This document shows positions 11,561 to 22,099 of a stretch of DNA of 64,000 bases, in pieces. The first letter of the stretch is position 1; the number at the start of each line of letters is the position of its first letter. The notes under the pieces were generated by a model. It was not told the DNA's origin and made no database searches. It saw only the letters and a program-made list of their open reading frames with translations. The DNA comes from Daphnia carinata (lineage: Eukaryota; Arthropoda; Branchiopoda; Diplostraca; Daphniidae). Both the position numbers and the translations under genes were made by a program. The stretch is taken from positions 9,669,367-9,733,366 of the forward strand of contig NC_081339.1 in NCBI RefSeq assembly GCF_022539665.2, given 5' to 3'.

Positions 11561-12083
11561 TCCAATTTGTAAGTACTAAATATTAGTTCAAATTTAACTA
11601 ACATAATTCAGTTTTTTGTTTAGTAGCAACGTTGAATTCGTAACTATTTTTCTGACATTGCGTTGTATTTTTTCCAATTTTTAATGAAATTTAGTTTTAT
11701 GATAGAGCATGAATGATTGCGTTATCAACGGTGTTTGGTACCTTAAACTTACGATAGGCTATATAATAGTAGTGTGCAGTTCTAATGGTGGCGGCACTTA
11801 AAATGACTGGGCATGGCACCCACACAATGATGGGATTGCTACTCCGAGTCTAACAATTACCCCTCGAAACGTATAGCGTTGGTATGGATTAGCCTACCAT
11901 TGCAATGCAAGGCTGAATAGAGAGGTAAAAGATATTAGCTGATGTCATAATAGGTCCAGATCAATAACTGCACAATACAATCCGGACCATTGTGACCGTT
12001 CGTGACAGCTCTAGAGGATGTCATTCGAATGCTAAAGGGCAGCCTTTTTTTCTTTTTTTCAAACTCTTAAGTTATATAGAGGT
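11561..12083. other. Region between two opposed tyrosine-rich pseudogenes
   Basis: This would be the shared upstream region of the two opposed paralogues. A T-rich run (12046-12060) is present. No clear promoter element or other feature was recognised. Confidence 0.4.
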
Positions 12084-12259
12084 CTGCCGGTGGGTTTGTC
12101 GTCGTCGGGATCCTACACAACTCCTGCGCCCTGCTAGATCAACATTGTATGCTGCCAACAGTCACTTACACCGCTATGTTTTGCTCGCACCGGATTCTGA
12201 TGAAGAGTGATTCAAGAGTCTCAATGAACTAAAGCTATGACATATTGCGCGATTGAAAC

Positions 12260-12468
12260 TGTTGTAACCCTAGCCTCAGGCTAATGACCGAGTTAGGTCA
12301 TAGTGTATCGTAGAGGTAACGTTGATGACCCAACGAAGGTCACTGGGTCTTGGGGGTGTTCATCCTCAGTTGATCCTGGATATTACACCGAATAAGACGA
12401 CTTAACCGCGTTCTATTCCTTGAGTAATTACGGAAACAATAAAGCAAAACGGAAGCAAAGACATAACA
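12260..12468 (+). repeat. 5' LTR of family 2
   Basis: Starts TGTTGTAACCC, ends ATAACA, with an AATAAA polyadenylation-type signal near 12438. It matches 16748-16956 apart from one base by eye. Confidence 0.95.
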
Positions 12469-12491
12469 GTGGCGACGAGTAATTAAGAACC

Positions 12492-13157
12492 ATGGGGGAC
12501 GCATTATTAGAACAAATTCGTGACATTTTGAGGGGGAATCGATCTGGACCTACTTTTGGCCGTATCAGTGAGTTCGACTCTAGCAAGGTGTCGTGGTCAG
12601 TGTACGAAGAGCGAATGGACCAGTATTTTTCGGCAAACAAAATCACAGAAGAGGAGGACAAGAAAGCAGTGTTCATTACAGTTATCGGCGATGACACTTA
12701 CACACTTTTGCGCGATCTTCTTTCTCCGGATCTACCATCAACAAAAACCTTCGACGAGCTCCGCACCAAGCTACGTGAACATCTCAGTCCAAAACCTCTG
12801 GTAATTGCTGAAAGATTTCGTTTTAATAATCGCGTACAAAAATCAGACGAATCCGCTAGCCAGTTTTTGGCAGCTCTCCGTCATCTTTCTCGTACGTGCG
12901 AATTCGGGCCATTCCTAGACGATGCCCTTCGCGATCGTTTTGTTTGCGGCTTACAAAATGAAAGCACAAAACAAAAGCTTATCTCCACGGATAGATTAAC
13001 GTCGGCAACAGCATTAACAACTGCCGTGGCAGATGAAAGCGTTAGAAAAGATGTGTCGGAGCTACGTCTTCCTGATTCAAGCGTTACTCCGGGAGTAAAC
13101 CGATTACAGCAGCAACGATCAGAAGCATCGGGCGGCTGGGAGTGTAGACGATGTTAA
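12492..13157 (+). CDS. gag: Gag (capsid region) of family 2
   Basis: 221 codons from ATG 12492, 24 bp after the LTR-PBS junction. The middle carries the Gypsy gag fold pattern (an RISEFDSSKVSW start, HLSPKPLVIAERFRF, SASQFLAALRHLS). It ends at TAA just before the zinc knuckle. The knuckle CHRCHRTGHIQSKC (about 13189-13230, CX2CX4HX4C) is read in the +1 frame, continuous with pol. Removing one G from the GGG at about 13138-13140 would place it in the gag frame, so an indel is more likely than programmed frameshifting. Confidence 0.85.
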   Translation: MGDALLEQIRDILRGNRSGPTFGRISEFDSSKVSWSVYEERMDQYFSANKITEEEDKKAVFITVIGDDTYTLLRDLLSPDLPSTKTFDELRTKLREHLSPKPLVIAERFRFNNRVQKSDESASQFLAALRHLSRTCEFGPFLDDALRDRFVCGLQNESTKQKLISTDRLTSATALTTAVADESVRKDVSELRLPDSSVTPGVNRLQQQRSEASGGWECRRC

Positions 13158-13302
13158 AGCGTCGGATTGCCCTTTCCTAACAGCTGAGTGCCACCGTTGT
13201 CATCGAACCGGACATATTCAGTCTAAATGTCGAACTAAGCTAGGCAATCAAAAAGACGAAGCAGAGCGGCAAGATGACAGGAAAAAGCCCAATAAGTCGG
13301 CC

Positions 13303-16300
13303 TTGAAGAAGAGTACTAAATTTCGGCAACATCAAGTTGAGGTAGATTCCTCAGATGAAGAGGATGACGACCGACCAATATTTCCAATTCACACCATGCT
13401 TGTTGAGGAAGCCGAAGCAGAGCCTCCGGTTCAACTCAAAGTGCTACTTGACGGTGTGCCTGTGGATATGGAGGTAGACAACGGCGCAGCAGTGTCCGTT
13501 GTTTCAAAATCAACTTGGATTCACTGTGGCAAACCTAGTTTGGAAGCAGTCGAGTTCAAGTTGCGGGCTTTCCGATCGTCTTTAACCATTCTTGGTGCGT
13601 GGCGCCCGATTGTTAGTGTTCGGGGTGAAAAGATGAAGCTGCCGATCGTCGTGGTAAAAGAAGAAGGACCATCTCTTTGTGGTCGAAATTGGATTCGAAA
13701 AATTTGCCCAACAATCCTATCTATCAACCATCAACTACTCGAGCAGCCATCGATTTCTTGGATCGAACGTTTTCCAAATGTTTTTAAGAAGGGCAATGGG
13801 ACCATTAAGGGATTTGAAGCAGTGTTGGAGCTCAAACCAGGTGCTGTACCGAAATTCTTCAAGGCAAGACCAGTGCCGTATGCGATTATGCCGCAAATAG
13901 AAGCAGAATTGTTGAGAATGGAGCGGGAAGGTGTTATTGAAAAGGTCAATTTCAGCCAATGGGCATCACCGATAGTAGTAGTCCCAAAACCATCGGGCGA
14001 CGTGCGCATTTGCGGCGACTACAAACCCACTTTGAACCCGCAGCTGAAGGTAGACATCTATCCCCTCCCCACTCCGCAAGATTTATTTGCAAAATTAAGC
14101 GGAGGTAAAGTTTTCACAAAATTGGATCTATCCAAAGCTTACCAGCAGCTCCGGCTGGCCGTAGAAAGCCGTGATTTAGTAACAATAAACACGCATAAAG
14201 GGCTATTCAGACCCTTAGTATTTCCATATGGAGTCGCTTCTGGCCCCGCGATTTTCCAGCTATTAATGGATACATTGCTGCAAGGTATTGAAGGAGTCTA
14301 TGTCTTTTTAGACGACATTCTCGTGTCAGGAAAAGACGACGAGGAGCACGACAGTCGTTTAGAAGAAGTTTTCAAACGACTGAACGACGCTAGTGTCGTG
14401 TTGGAGCAAACGAAGTGCCTCATCAAGAAGAAAAGTCTAACCTTTCTTGGCTTTATTCTGGATGGGGATGGCATAAAGCCTACAGCGGCCAAGGTAGAAG
14501 CTGTGAAAGAGGTTGCCCGTCCAGAAGATGCCCAGCAAGTACGAACATTCCTGGGTCTTGTAAATTTTTATGTCAAATTTGTTCCTCGATTGGCGACTAT
14601 AGCTGCCCCACTCTACGACCTTTTAAAGAAAGAGTCCAAATTCCAGTGGACGGAAGCAGAAGAAACAAGTTTCCAGAAAATCAAGACGATGCTATGTAGT
14701 AAACCAGCTCTCGTTCACTATGATCCAAAGAAACCAATTCGAGTATATTGTGACGCGTCAGCGGTGGGTGTTGGCGCCGCTCTTAATCACGTTTATCCGG
14801 ACGGAAGCGAGAAACCAGTTGCCTATTCTTCTAAAAAGCTTTCTTCGACCGAGCAACATTACGCACAAATAGAGCGTGAGGCATTAGCTTTAGTTATTGG
14901 AGTTACAAAATTCCATCAATACTTATTTGGCAGAAGTTTTGAGCTCGTGACCGACCACAAGCCTTTACTTGGAATCTTAAGCAACTACAAACCGAGCAGC
15001 CCAATTGCTGTGTCACGCATACAACGTTGGTTTCTGGCATTAGCTAACTACTCTTACACACTGGTGTTTCGACCTACAGACCAAATGGGGAATGCAGACT
15101 CATTATCGCGAGCCCCGATTGGACGTCCTTGCATCGACGAGTGCAGTCGCGAATTTGCAATCTTGACTGCTACATCGATTGCTAAAATGAACCTAGACGC
15201 CAAACTAGTTAAATCCAAGACGCAGTGTGACCCCATCTTAAAAGAAGTTTTATTATTTGCTCATCGCGGTTGGCCTGAAGATGTTCCGGACACGTGGAAA
15301 CCGTTTTTAGCAAAGCGTGATGAGATCGGCGTCTCGAATGGAGTATTACTATGGGGCGGCAGAGTTATCGTACCTCAAGCCATTCGCAGTTCGGTGTTGG
15401 ACTTGTTACACGAAGGACACAGCGGCGTATGTAGAATGAAATCCGTAGCCCGCAGCACAGTTTGGTGGCCCGGATTAGATTCCGAGATTGAAAAGCGAGC
15501 TAAGGAGTGCGAAAAATGCGCAAAATTCAAAGAGAACCCTCCTGCTGTTCCGGTTCATCGCTGGATTTGGCCCGCTAAACCATGGTCCCGCATTCACATC
15601 GATTTCGCCGGTCCATTTATCGGCAAAATGTTTTTTATCGTGGTGGATGCTCATTCCAAATGGCCGGAAGTAGGCGTACTCAACATCGGTCAGACGACGA
15701 CAGCTGCAGTAATAGCTGTTTTGCGTAACATTTTTGCACGCCATGGCTTACCAGACGAGATAGTGTCCGATAATGGCACCCAATTTACTTCCAACGACTT
15801 TGAAATTTTTTTGCAAGGCCTCGGCGTTAGCCATATATTGACGCCACCCTATCATCCATCGTCTAATGGCGAAGCCGAACGTTTTGTACGGGAGCTGAAG
15901 ATAAAGTTGAAAATTTTAGAGACGACGCCGTCTACTATCGATGAGAATTTGTCGACGTTTCTTTCAACTTATCGCACAACACCACATACCACCACAGGCA
16001 TTTCACCAGCAGAGTTGCTGTATGGACGAAGAATTGTCACTCAACTGGATAAGCTACGCCCAGCCGTGGACAAGAAGTTTTCGAGACAATTGCCCCCGCA
16101 ATCGGCCGAGGAAACGAGAAATTTTTTAGCCGGCTCACCAGTATGGTTAAGAATGTACAATAATCCATTGTTAAAATGGGTCAAGGGGGTTGTGACAAAA
16201 GTTCTCTCCCCAGTTTCCTACTTGGTTCGCCCAGAAGATGGCGTCGAGACAAAGCGTCATGTAGATCAACTGATGGCACGAGCGGAAGCAACATTAGCCG

Positions 16301-16635
16301 AGATTCCAAGTGACCAACAGCCGTCCCAATCTACCAGTGTGGAGCGTTACCACCCCCCACTTCCATTATTGGTTAGTCCACAATATCTACCGAAGCAGCT
16401 GGAAAGTGATCATCAACCAGAACGAGGTCAAGATGAAGTTGGCGACAACACTGAAAGTTTTCCTTCCCATCCAGCCGTAGCTGAAGAAATTCCGGTAGCA
16501 AGGCAGCCACTTAGTTCAGGTGCGGCAGGTCATCCCGTTGCAGAGCCGTCGGTGATCCGGACTTCAAGCAGGCCAAACAAAGGATACTCATCTGGCAGAT
16601 TTCATTACAAGCAGTTGGGAGTTCCTTCCCCTTAA
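13303..16635 (+). CDS. pol: Pol polyprotein of family 2 (protease, RT, RNase H, integrase)
   Basis: 1110 codons from ATG 13303; the frame is open from about 13105 and includes the gag zinc knuckle. Domains: aspartic protease with DNGA at residues 59-62 in place of the usual DTGA/DSGA; RT with ICGDY near 238 and FLDD near 335 (a variant of YxDD); RNase H with YCDAS near 481 and TDHKPLL near 548; integrase zinc finger (HEGHSG near 703, then CEKCAKF), and catalytic D,D,E in HIDFAGPF, SDNGTQF and NGEAERF near 766, 821 and 857. The C-terminal 150 residues are low-complexity. The reading frame is intact, unlike all family 1 copies here. The product would copy and integrate the element in virus-like particles. 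Confidence 0.93.
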   Translation: MKKSTKFRQHQVEVDSSDEEDDDRPIFPIHTMLVEEAEAEPPVQLKVLLDGVPVDMEVDNGAAVSVVSKSTWIHCGKPSLEAVEFKLRAFRSSLTILGAWRPIVSVRGEKMKLPIVVVKEEGPSLCGRNWIRKICPTILSINHQLLEQPSISWIERFPNVFKKGNGTIKGFEAVLELKPGAVPKFFKARPVPYAIMPQIEAELLRMEREGVIEKVNFSQWASPIVVVPKPSGDVRICGDYKPTLNPQLKVDIYPLPTPQDLFAKLSGGKVFTKLDLSKAYQQLRLAVESRDLVTINTHKGLFRPLVFPYGVASGPAIFQLLMDTLLQGIEGVYVFLDDILVSGKDDEEHDSRLEEVFKRLNDASVVLEQTKCLIKKKSLTFLGFILDGDGIKPTAAKVEAVKEVARPEDAQQVRTFLGLVNFYVKFVPRLATIAAPLYDLLKKESKFQWTEAEETSFQKIKTMLCSKPALVHYDPKKPIRVYCDASAVGVGAALNHVYPDGSEKPVAYSSKKLSSTEQHYAQIEREALALVIGVTKFHQYLFGRSFELVTDHKPLLGILSNYKPSSPIAVSRIQRWFLALANYSYTLVFRPTDQMGNADSLSRAPIGRPCIDECSREFAILTATSIAKMNLDAKLVKSKTQCDPILKEVLLFAHRGWPEDVPDTWKPFLAKRDEIGVSNGVLLWGGRVIVPQAIRSSVLDLLHEGHSGVCRMKSVARSTVWWPGLDSEIEKRAKECEKCAKFKENPPAVPVHRWIWPAKPWSRIHIDFAGPFIGKMFFIVVDAHSKWPEVGVLNIGQTTTAAVIAVLRNIFARHGLPDEIVSDNGTQFTSNDFEIFLQGLGVSHILTPPYHPSSNGEAERFVRELKIKLKILETTPSTIDENLSTFLSTYRTTPHTTTGISPAELLYGRRIVTQLDKLRPAVDKKFSRQLPPQSAEETRNFLAGSPVWLRMYNNPLLKWVKGVVTKVLSPVSYLVRPEDGVETKRHVDQLMARAEATLAEIPSDQQPSQSTSVERYHPPLPLLVSPQYLPKQLESDHQPERGQDEVGDNTESFPSHPAVAEEIPVARQPLSSGAAGHPVAEPSVIRTSSRPNKGYSSGRFHYKQLGVPSP

Positions 16636-16747
16636 TTGTGTTTTTTTTATATGTTGAAATTTTGTTGCCATTGACGCAGTTATAATTGGAACGATCATTC
16701 ATTATCATGTCATGTTTACCCTAATTGCTCCATGAGGAAGGAAGGAG

Positions 16748-16956
16748 TGTTGTAACCCTAGCCTCAGGCTAATGACCGAGTTAGGTCATAGTGTATCGTA
16801 GAGGTAACGTTGATGACCCAACGAAGGTCACTGGGTCTTGGGGGTGTTCATCCTCAGTTGATCCTGGATATTACACCGAATAAGACGACTTAACCGCGTT
16901 CTATTCCTTGAGTAATTACGGAAACAATAAAGCAAAACGGAAGCAAAGATATAACA
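16748..16956 (+). repeat. 3' LTR of family 2
   Basis: 209 bp, preceded by a purine tract and followed by GAAAC, the 5-bp target duplication. Confidence 0.95.
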
Positions 16957-17269
16957 GAAACCAATCAAAATCTACAGCTATATTCCACAACGAAGCTTCA
17001 AAGTACTACTCTACCTTAAGCTGCTATACCAAAGCTGCCTGAGTACTGCTGTACACAAGTACAGCACTGACAAACTACACTGAGATACCCTAGTACTGTT
17101 TGGCTGCAAACCATTGCCAAACAGAGGCTTTGTGGTATAGACCTACTACATCACCAATGCTACTTAATACTACAGCACCACCTATGCTGAAGACAGCCAC
17201 TACACCGAGGCTCAGAAGTATTATCCCGACCCAAGCCACTACACCGATCCAGTCCTGAAATACAATTAA

Positions 17270-18576
17270 CTTCGATTTATTTTTTAAATAACTGAATGAT
17301 GATGAAAGTGCGTGTCATTTTACTATTTATCAGTTGTTTCTTCGTCATTGCATTCGTTTATCACAGTCGTTCCCGATTGAAATTCTGGTTGCAAAATGAG
17401 ATGATTCATACAACAATTTTTTCGTTAACCATTCCTGTTCAGTTTCGTTCTCGTTACAAGCCGAGTGCACAAAACAAGTGTGGCTGTCTCATACCCCAGT
17501 AGCGTTCTGCATTTCATGCATGCGTGATGTGTTTATTTCATAAACGTGTACTCCAAAAACTTTTTACAGTATATCATCCAAGCATTTTGTGCAAATGTAA
17601 AACCAACGAGGCCCACAGTGATGCAGCCTTGCAGGTTTCACCAGCACAGCAGTGGACGGTGTTCTGGCGTATACGGTATGTAAGTCGACTAATTTCATCG
17701 AAGCCGTACCCGCATCATCATTCGTTCGTCCTGTCAGTACATTTGGCTTGCCATGCATCTGTACTAAAACTCGTACTAATAAAACTGTTTCTTTCCAAGA
17801 CATAGTTTTTGACGAAAGAAAAGAAAAATGAGCTATGTCAAATATTCAACCACAACAAGCTATTAAATTTTTGCGGCTTTGCGAATCGCGATCATTTGAT
17901 AATATTAAAAACGATTGAAAAAGTATAATAGATACAGTATTATTAATGTCAAATAAATAAACAAAAAACGAGACAAGATGCGAAAAACGTAAACAACCGT
18001 TTTCAAAAGGATTCTAAGAATTTGCTTGGTGAAGCATTTAGATTTAGGCAGATTTTTGTTCCTGACGTCTCCTCATTCTCGCTGTAATGCAAATGCCGAG
18101 AGAAAATATCCTCTTTTTTTTGTTTTTCGTCAAATCGCTGCAGTTTGTACAAATATGCTTTTCAACCGATCTTTTTTTATTTTCATTTTTAATGCCACGG
18201 CTTTAAGGTGAAGCATTTGTTGTCATACTTAAGAAGTTTCACACGGTAGTGTAAGCTTCCTTCGGCTGCGTTTGCTTCCAGGATACACTCACTTCTCTGC
18301 GACGGATAAAAAAAGTTGAACAAAAATGCCTTTGTATTCAACTTAATAGAACCAGTGAAACTAACAAAGCCAGCAACTGGAACAAAGAAAGAACAGTCGG
18401 GGTAATTAAAAAAATAAGCGTACGTCTCCAGCGCGTTGGCGTGGTGGGCTCCTAAATTCATCACGTTAGGACAGGCTACTACATTAGGCGGAGATGTTTC
18501 ATACACCGGGTGTATAGTATGTAAAAAACGAGACGACAAATCACGGATGATCAGTTGCTTGAACGTTAAATGAAAG
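17270..18576. other. Intergenic; unassigned frames
   Basis: A minus-strand frame of 177 codons (18722-18189) runs antisense into the spinster fragment. Part of it (about 18480-18190) looks mildly coding-like (NYPDCSFFVPVAGFVSF) with a possible acceptor, but I recognise no family. Frames at 17524-17805 are also unassigned. The rest is AT-rich. Confidence 0.35.
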
Positions 18577-19519
18577 GATGTCACTAATAGTCGGATCTGA
18601 AGCGGCTTTGGCTGGCGCTGTGGGTGTCGCGTCCGGATCGCATGTCGGACAGAAATTGAGGAAACGTTATCCAACTGCCGATGTCCAAGTTTGCGCTTGG
18701 AGTATGGTGATCTGTGTTCCATTACTCTATTGGGGTTGCTACATTACATCAGGTCCTCCTGTGCCAATGTACGTCGTTCTCTTCTAGTGCCAGTGGTTCC
18801 TTATAGTCAATTGGTAAATCGTTTTGAATGTTACATGAACATCTATTTTCTTGTCTAATTCTCCGTTTGCAATTCTCTTGTTCAGGGCGTCCGCCGGTGA
18901 CATCCTTCTGGTATTCTTTAAACCATTCTTATGGTTGGCTTCTCGTAAACCTAAACTATGTTGTTATGCTGTGATGTAGTCCGTCGTTATTCCAATGAGG
19001 CGTTCATCGACCGAAGCTTTTTCCATCCTTGTATCCCACGCGCTGGGCGATGCCGGATCTCCTTACGTCGCTGGATTCGTATACAGTGTTAAGGATTAAA
19101 CGGAATCGAAAAAGTCATTGAATGCCGCGGAAGAAACAAGGATGTCATCATTTCATTACTATGGCGGTGCGATGATGCTGGACGAATCCTGCGCTAGCAA
19201 CAACTGCACCGGTTCTTCATTCATCGACATGGAGACGATTGACATCGAATTTCCAGCACTTCTCTCTTTACTATTCATTACGACCATCCTTGCGGCGCTA
19301 AGTATCCTTGCGACCTATGCGACCTATCTTCTTCGCATACGCTTGGCAATTGTTATTATGTTTTTCTTGTTCTGGAAACCGAAATCAATCGGCTTGGCTA
19401 GGCATGCACATAATATAGGTAAGACAAGAGTTTCACGAGCCTTCTCGTTCCCGTATCGTGTAAATTATAATTCAATAATGATCCACCACGGTCGTTTTCC
19501 ATTGTCTGGCGCTTTCTGA
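18577..19519 (+). pseudogene. spin: Spinster-type lysosomal transporter (SPNS), 3' fragment with an in-frame stop
   Basis: Exon 18577-18768 encodes the transmembrane segment with the family-typical KLRKRYPTAD. After a donor (GTACGT) and acceptor (TTGTTCAG) exon 18886-19098 encodes an end with VVIPMRR, then ILVSHALGDAGSPYVAG, which I recognise from spinster (MFS family, sphingolipid/lysophospholipid efflux from lysosomes). A TAG interrupts the second exon between YAVM and SVVIP. A membrane-spanning stretch at about 19235-19350 in the frame starting at 19118 could be the last helix. The N-terminal ten or so helices are missing upstream, so this is a fragment. Confidence 0.7.
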
Positions 19520-20086
19520 GAGAACGTTATTATCAGAATTGACCGCGTTGCTGAGACAAAGACAATATCGAAAACTGCTATATATCTGTTAACAGTTTCA
19601 TTCTATTACTTACTATACATATCTATATCCAGTAAAACATCCAAGGACATTTTCTTGCCAGACAATAAATTTCATACCGAGCAAGTTGTGAAATGTTGAA
19701 GAATTAAGTCATAGGACATAAGGATAAATAAGGCGTAATCGATCGATCTTCGCGTACGTTGATCAAATTTTTTTTACAGATATTTTATTATACGCACGCA
19801 AATTGCAGGGTGAATTCTAAATGTGAAAAAAAAGTGGGAACAGTCGTATTACCGGCCGGGGGCACCGGTTCAAAATTTTCTTTAATGTCTTGTTTGTGTA
19901 TTGGATAATGATTTGTCTAATTACCGAACGACTTGATGAGCTAACTTTTATCGAAATTCGAATAGAAATAGGATACAAAATTTTGTATTCAAAATTTGCT
20001 CCGTTTCCATCAGTTTATTCGAACATTAATAAGTTAGGCCTGCATAGTTCGGACCACACAGATATCACTAATGAAATACTTATATC
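19520..20086. other. Intergenic, nothing recognised
   Basis: AT-rich; only short chance frames. Confidence 0.5.
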
Positions 20087-20778
20087 TTAATAGCCGAGTC
20101 CGGTGCGCGCATAAGGGAGAGCAGGGGCAACTGGAAGTTCGTATTCGTGAACAGGAGCAACTGGGAGCTCGTAGACGTGGACGGGAGCGACTGGCAAATG
20201 GTCACCCTTGGGCTGGAATCCGGCATCATCAGCAACCCCCGTCAAGATGAATTTCTGGCCTTCAGGAGAAACCCAGTAAGAGGATCCTTTGTTGGTGTTG
20301 CCTAGGACTTCACCGTACGATTCTTTGCCGTAAGAATCATAGGTGAGTCCTTGCATCTTCTTCTGGACCTGAGACTCCTCACGAGTAGTGTAGTCAGACT
20401 GAACAAAGCTGCCGGTTGAAACTATTTTTAATCCCAGTGGTTTTGGTGTAAAAAAATTAAATTGAATTACCTCCATTGGCTGCTGCCATCGAGGTTTCGC
20501 TCGTCAGATTGGCTAGTGTAGTGATATCTGCGTATTTGTTATCCTTGTTGTAGCTGGGGGTAGGGTAGGCTGGTGCGGGGTAGCTAGGTGTAGAGTACTT
20601 TGGTGTAGTGTAACTTGGGGTAGGGTAACTGGGAGCTTTTATTCCGGCTTGCAACTGGAAGGTGAAGCGGCGGCGATAGCCAAGAAAGCTGCGATAAAAA
20701 ACTACAAAAAGAAATCGAAATTTTTCGTTAAGTGACATTGTCCCCTACAATTTGAAAGAAATGACCTACTCGTTTCAT
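20087..20778 (-). pseudogene. RR-1 cuticular protein gene with a probable frameshift
   Basis: Three exons on the minus strand: 20778-20770 (ATG AAA CGA), 20701-20471 and 20421-20087. Exon 2 opens with a signal-peptide core (FFIAAFLAIAAA), then a proline/tyrosine repeat part (YPTPSYTTPKYSTPSY). Exon 3 holds the Rebers-Riddiford chitin-binding end (YWVSPEGQKFILTGVADDAG, FQPKGDHLP) and a tail with repeated ELPVAPVHEY. Donors GTAGGT and GTAATT and acceptors TTTTGTAG and AAAAATAG are canonical. The signal peptide and the tyrosine repeats are in different frames (one-base shift near 20660), so either the gene is broken or there is a sequence error. The product would bind chitin in the cuticle. Confidence 0.75.
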
Positions 20779-21300
20779 GTTGAGTACTGTTGAGGAGCTG
20801 AACAACTAATGTCTTGAATCATCATCACGCGAGCTTATGTAGTTGGCAGAAAAGGGTGTGTCGTTTCTTCAACCTACTTTTGAAAGCGATGATCACGGCC
20901 TTTTAGTGGTTACCTATGGTTTACATTCCAGGCCATAGCTGTTGCAATGCAGTGATTGCATGCAGCGAATAGGTAGCAATATCGACGTGCTTATGCTTAT
21001 ACTTTTACTGTTGTTTATTGGGGAATTAACAACCTTTCTCTTGATTTCTGCAAACACGTTCATTTTGAAGGAGTACCGAAAATTAAAATGCCCGGTTTCA
21101 AGAAATTCAGTACTTTTATACAATATGCATTAACACGCTTTAGTACCTTTTGCTGAAATTTGGCTATTAAAACGTGAAAATATTGACTGTATGGCAGAAG
21201 AGACTATCGCAAGAAAAAGAAACATTTTATGATGTGGCTAGTGTGAAAAGTGAGAGTGCAGAGTTTTTTGCGCAACGCCCAAGCCTATACTACTTGAACA
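20779..21300. other. Upstream of the cuticle gene and of the ABC fragment
   Basis: A TATA-like ACATAAG near 20836-20842 and an initiator-like TTAGTTG near 20811 (minus strand) could be the cuticle promoter. A 63-codon frame at 20942-21133 has a membrane-like stretch but no recognised family. Confidence 0.35.
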
Positions 21301-22099
21301 TTGCATAACGTTTTTGCATTGCATGGCCAGAAGATCGGTATTTGCGGCCTCACGGGTAGCGGAAAATCCACTTTGGTCAACGCCATTTTTCGGCTTGCTG
21401 ACACGGCCGCCGGTCATATTAAACTAGATGGCATCTATATCGCTACGCTGGAACCACATTACCTAAGATCTCGGTTAACAGTCGTTCCTCAAGACACTCT
21501 GATATTCACCGGTACTCTTAGGTCAAAAAAATGAAATTATCATTCATTTTCGATACTCTTTGGTTTAACCTTAAAATTTTAAACGGATTTGTGCATGCGA
21601 TCGTCGTTTAGAGATAATTTAGATCCAGAACATCAAATACCTAATGTAGAACTATGGGCTGCTTTGGAGGCTGTACACCTCAAAGACTCTTTCAAGAGTA
21701 TTGGATTGGATGGCGAAATGTTTAAGGGGGGTAGTAGCAGCCTGAGCGTCGGCCAACAACAGCTATTCAGTCTGGCACGGGCTTCCCTTCGTCCGTCAAC
21801 GATCCTCGTTCTAGACGAGCCGAGTAGCGCGTTAGATGTGGAAGCCGAGCAAACTTTGCATCATTGCCTAGAGCATCTATTCGAAAATCGAACTATTCTC
21901 CTTGTGGCGGTATGATATTTGAAGCTTCTCGTCAATTCATTCAATTCGATTAGTATTAATTTCTTTCCGCTATTTTGTGCAACAGCATCGCCTATTGAGC
22001 TTGCGAAAATGCGACTGGATTTGCGTCATGGAAAATGGACAACTAGTACTACAAGGCACACCAGACCAAGTTTTAAACGAGCTGCCAATTTTTTATTGA
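21301..22099 (+). pseudogene. ABC transporter subfamily C, second nucleotide-binding domain only
   Basis: Three exons join in frame: 21301-21521, 21612-21909 and 21986-22099 (TGA 22097-22099). Introns have GT-AG ends. All NBD motifs are present: Walker A GLTGSGKST, Q loop VVPQD, signature LSVGQQQLFSLARA, Walker B TILVLDEPSSALD, and the H loop histidine at the start of exon 3 (HRLLSLRKCD). The stop position suits the natural C-terminus of an MRP/ABCC protein. No transmembrane domain or first NBD lies upstream, so this is a truncated 3' fragment. The domain itself shows no stop, so recent duplication is possible. Confidence 0.85.

Larger units (their letters stand above)
12260..16956 (+). mobile_element. 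Complete Ty3/Gypsy element, family 2 (Mag-like), no env
   Basis: The element has 209-bp LTRs (12260-12468 and 16748-16956), a primer-binding site TGGCGACGAG at 12470, which fits the 3' end of tRNA-Ser, gag and pol, and a purine tract GAGGAAGGAAGGAG at 16734-16747. The target duplication is GAAAC (12255-12259 and 16957-16961). The LTRs differ by one base by eye (ACATAACA versus ATATAACA), so insertion is recent. RT wording such as VDIYPLPTPQDLFAKLSGGK and the absence of env suit the Mag/K02A2.6-like group. A one-base shift between capsid and nucleocapsid may inactivate this copy. Confidence 0.95.
12084..17269 (+). pseudogene. Tyrosine-rich repeat protein pseudogene, copy 2, split by a Gypsy insertion
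   Basis: The left piece (about 12084-12254) carries SYTTPAPC followed by a stop and matches the minus-strand copy 1. The right piece (16962-17269) carries HNEASKYYST, then TTYAEDSHYTEAQKYYPDP and ends YTDPVLKYN with TAA at 17267-17269. The family 2 Gypsy element (12260-16956) sits between them, flanked by the 5-bp duplication GAAAC. Independent stops in both pieces show that the gene had decayed, or decayed soon after insertion. Same presumed cuticle-associated family as copy 1. Confidence 0.6.

Noticed and set aside
13105-13160. Programmed +1 frameshift in family 2 as a firm call
   Set aside because: The shift would exclude the zinc knuckle from Gag, which is unlikely to be selected; a single extra G in GGG explains it more simply.
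18189-18722. 177-codon minus-strand ORF
   Set aside because: It runs antisense to a recognisable spinster exon for about 150 bp and has no known domain; kept only as a note in the intergenic entry.
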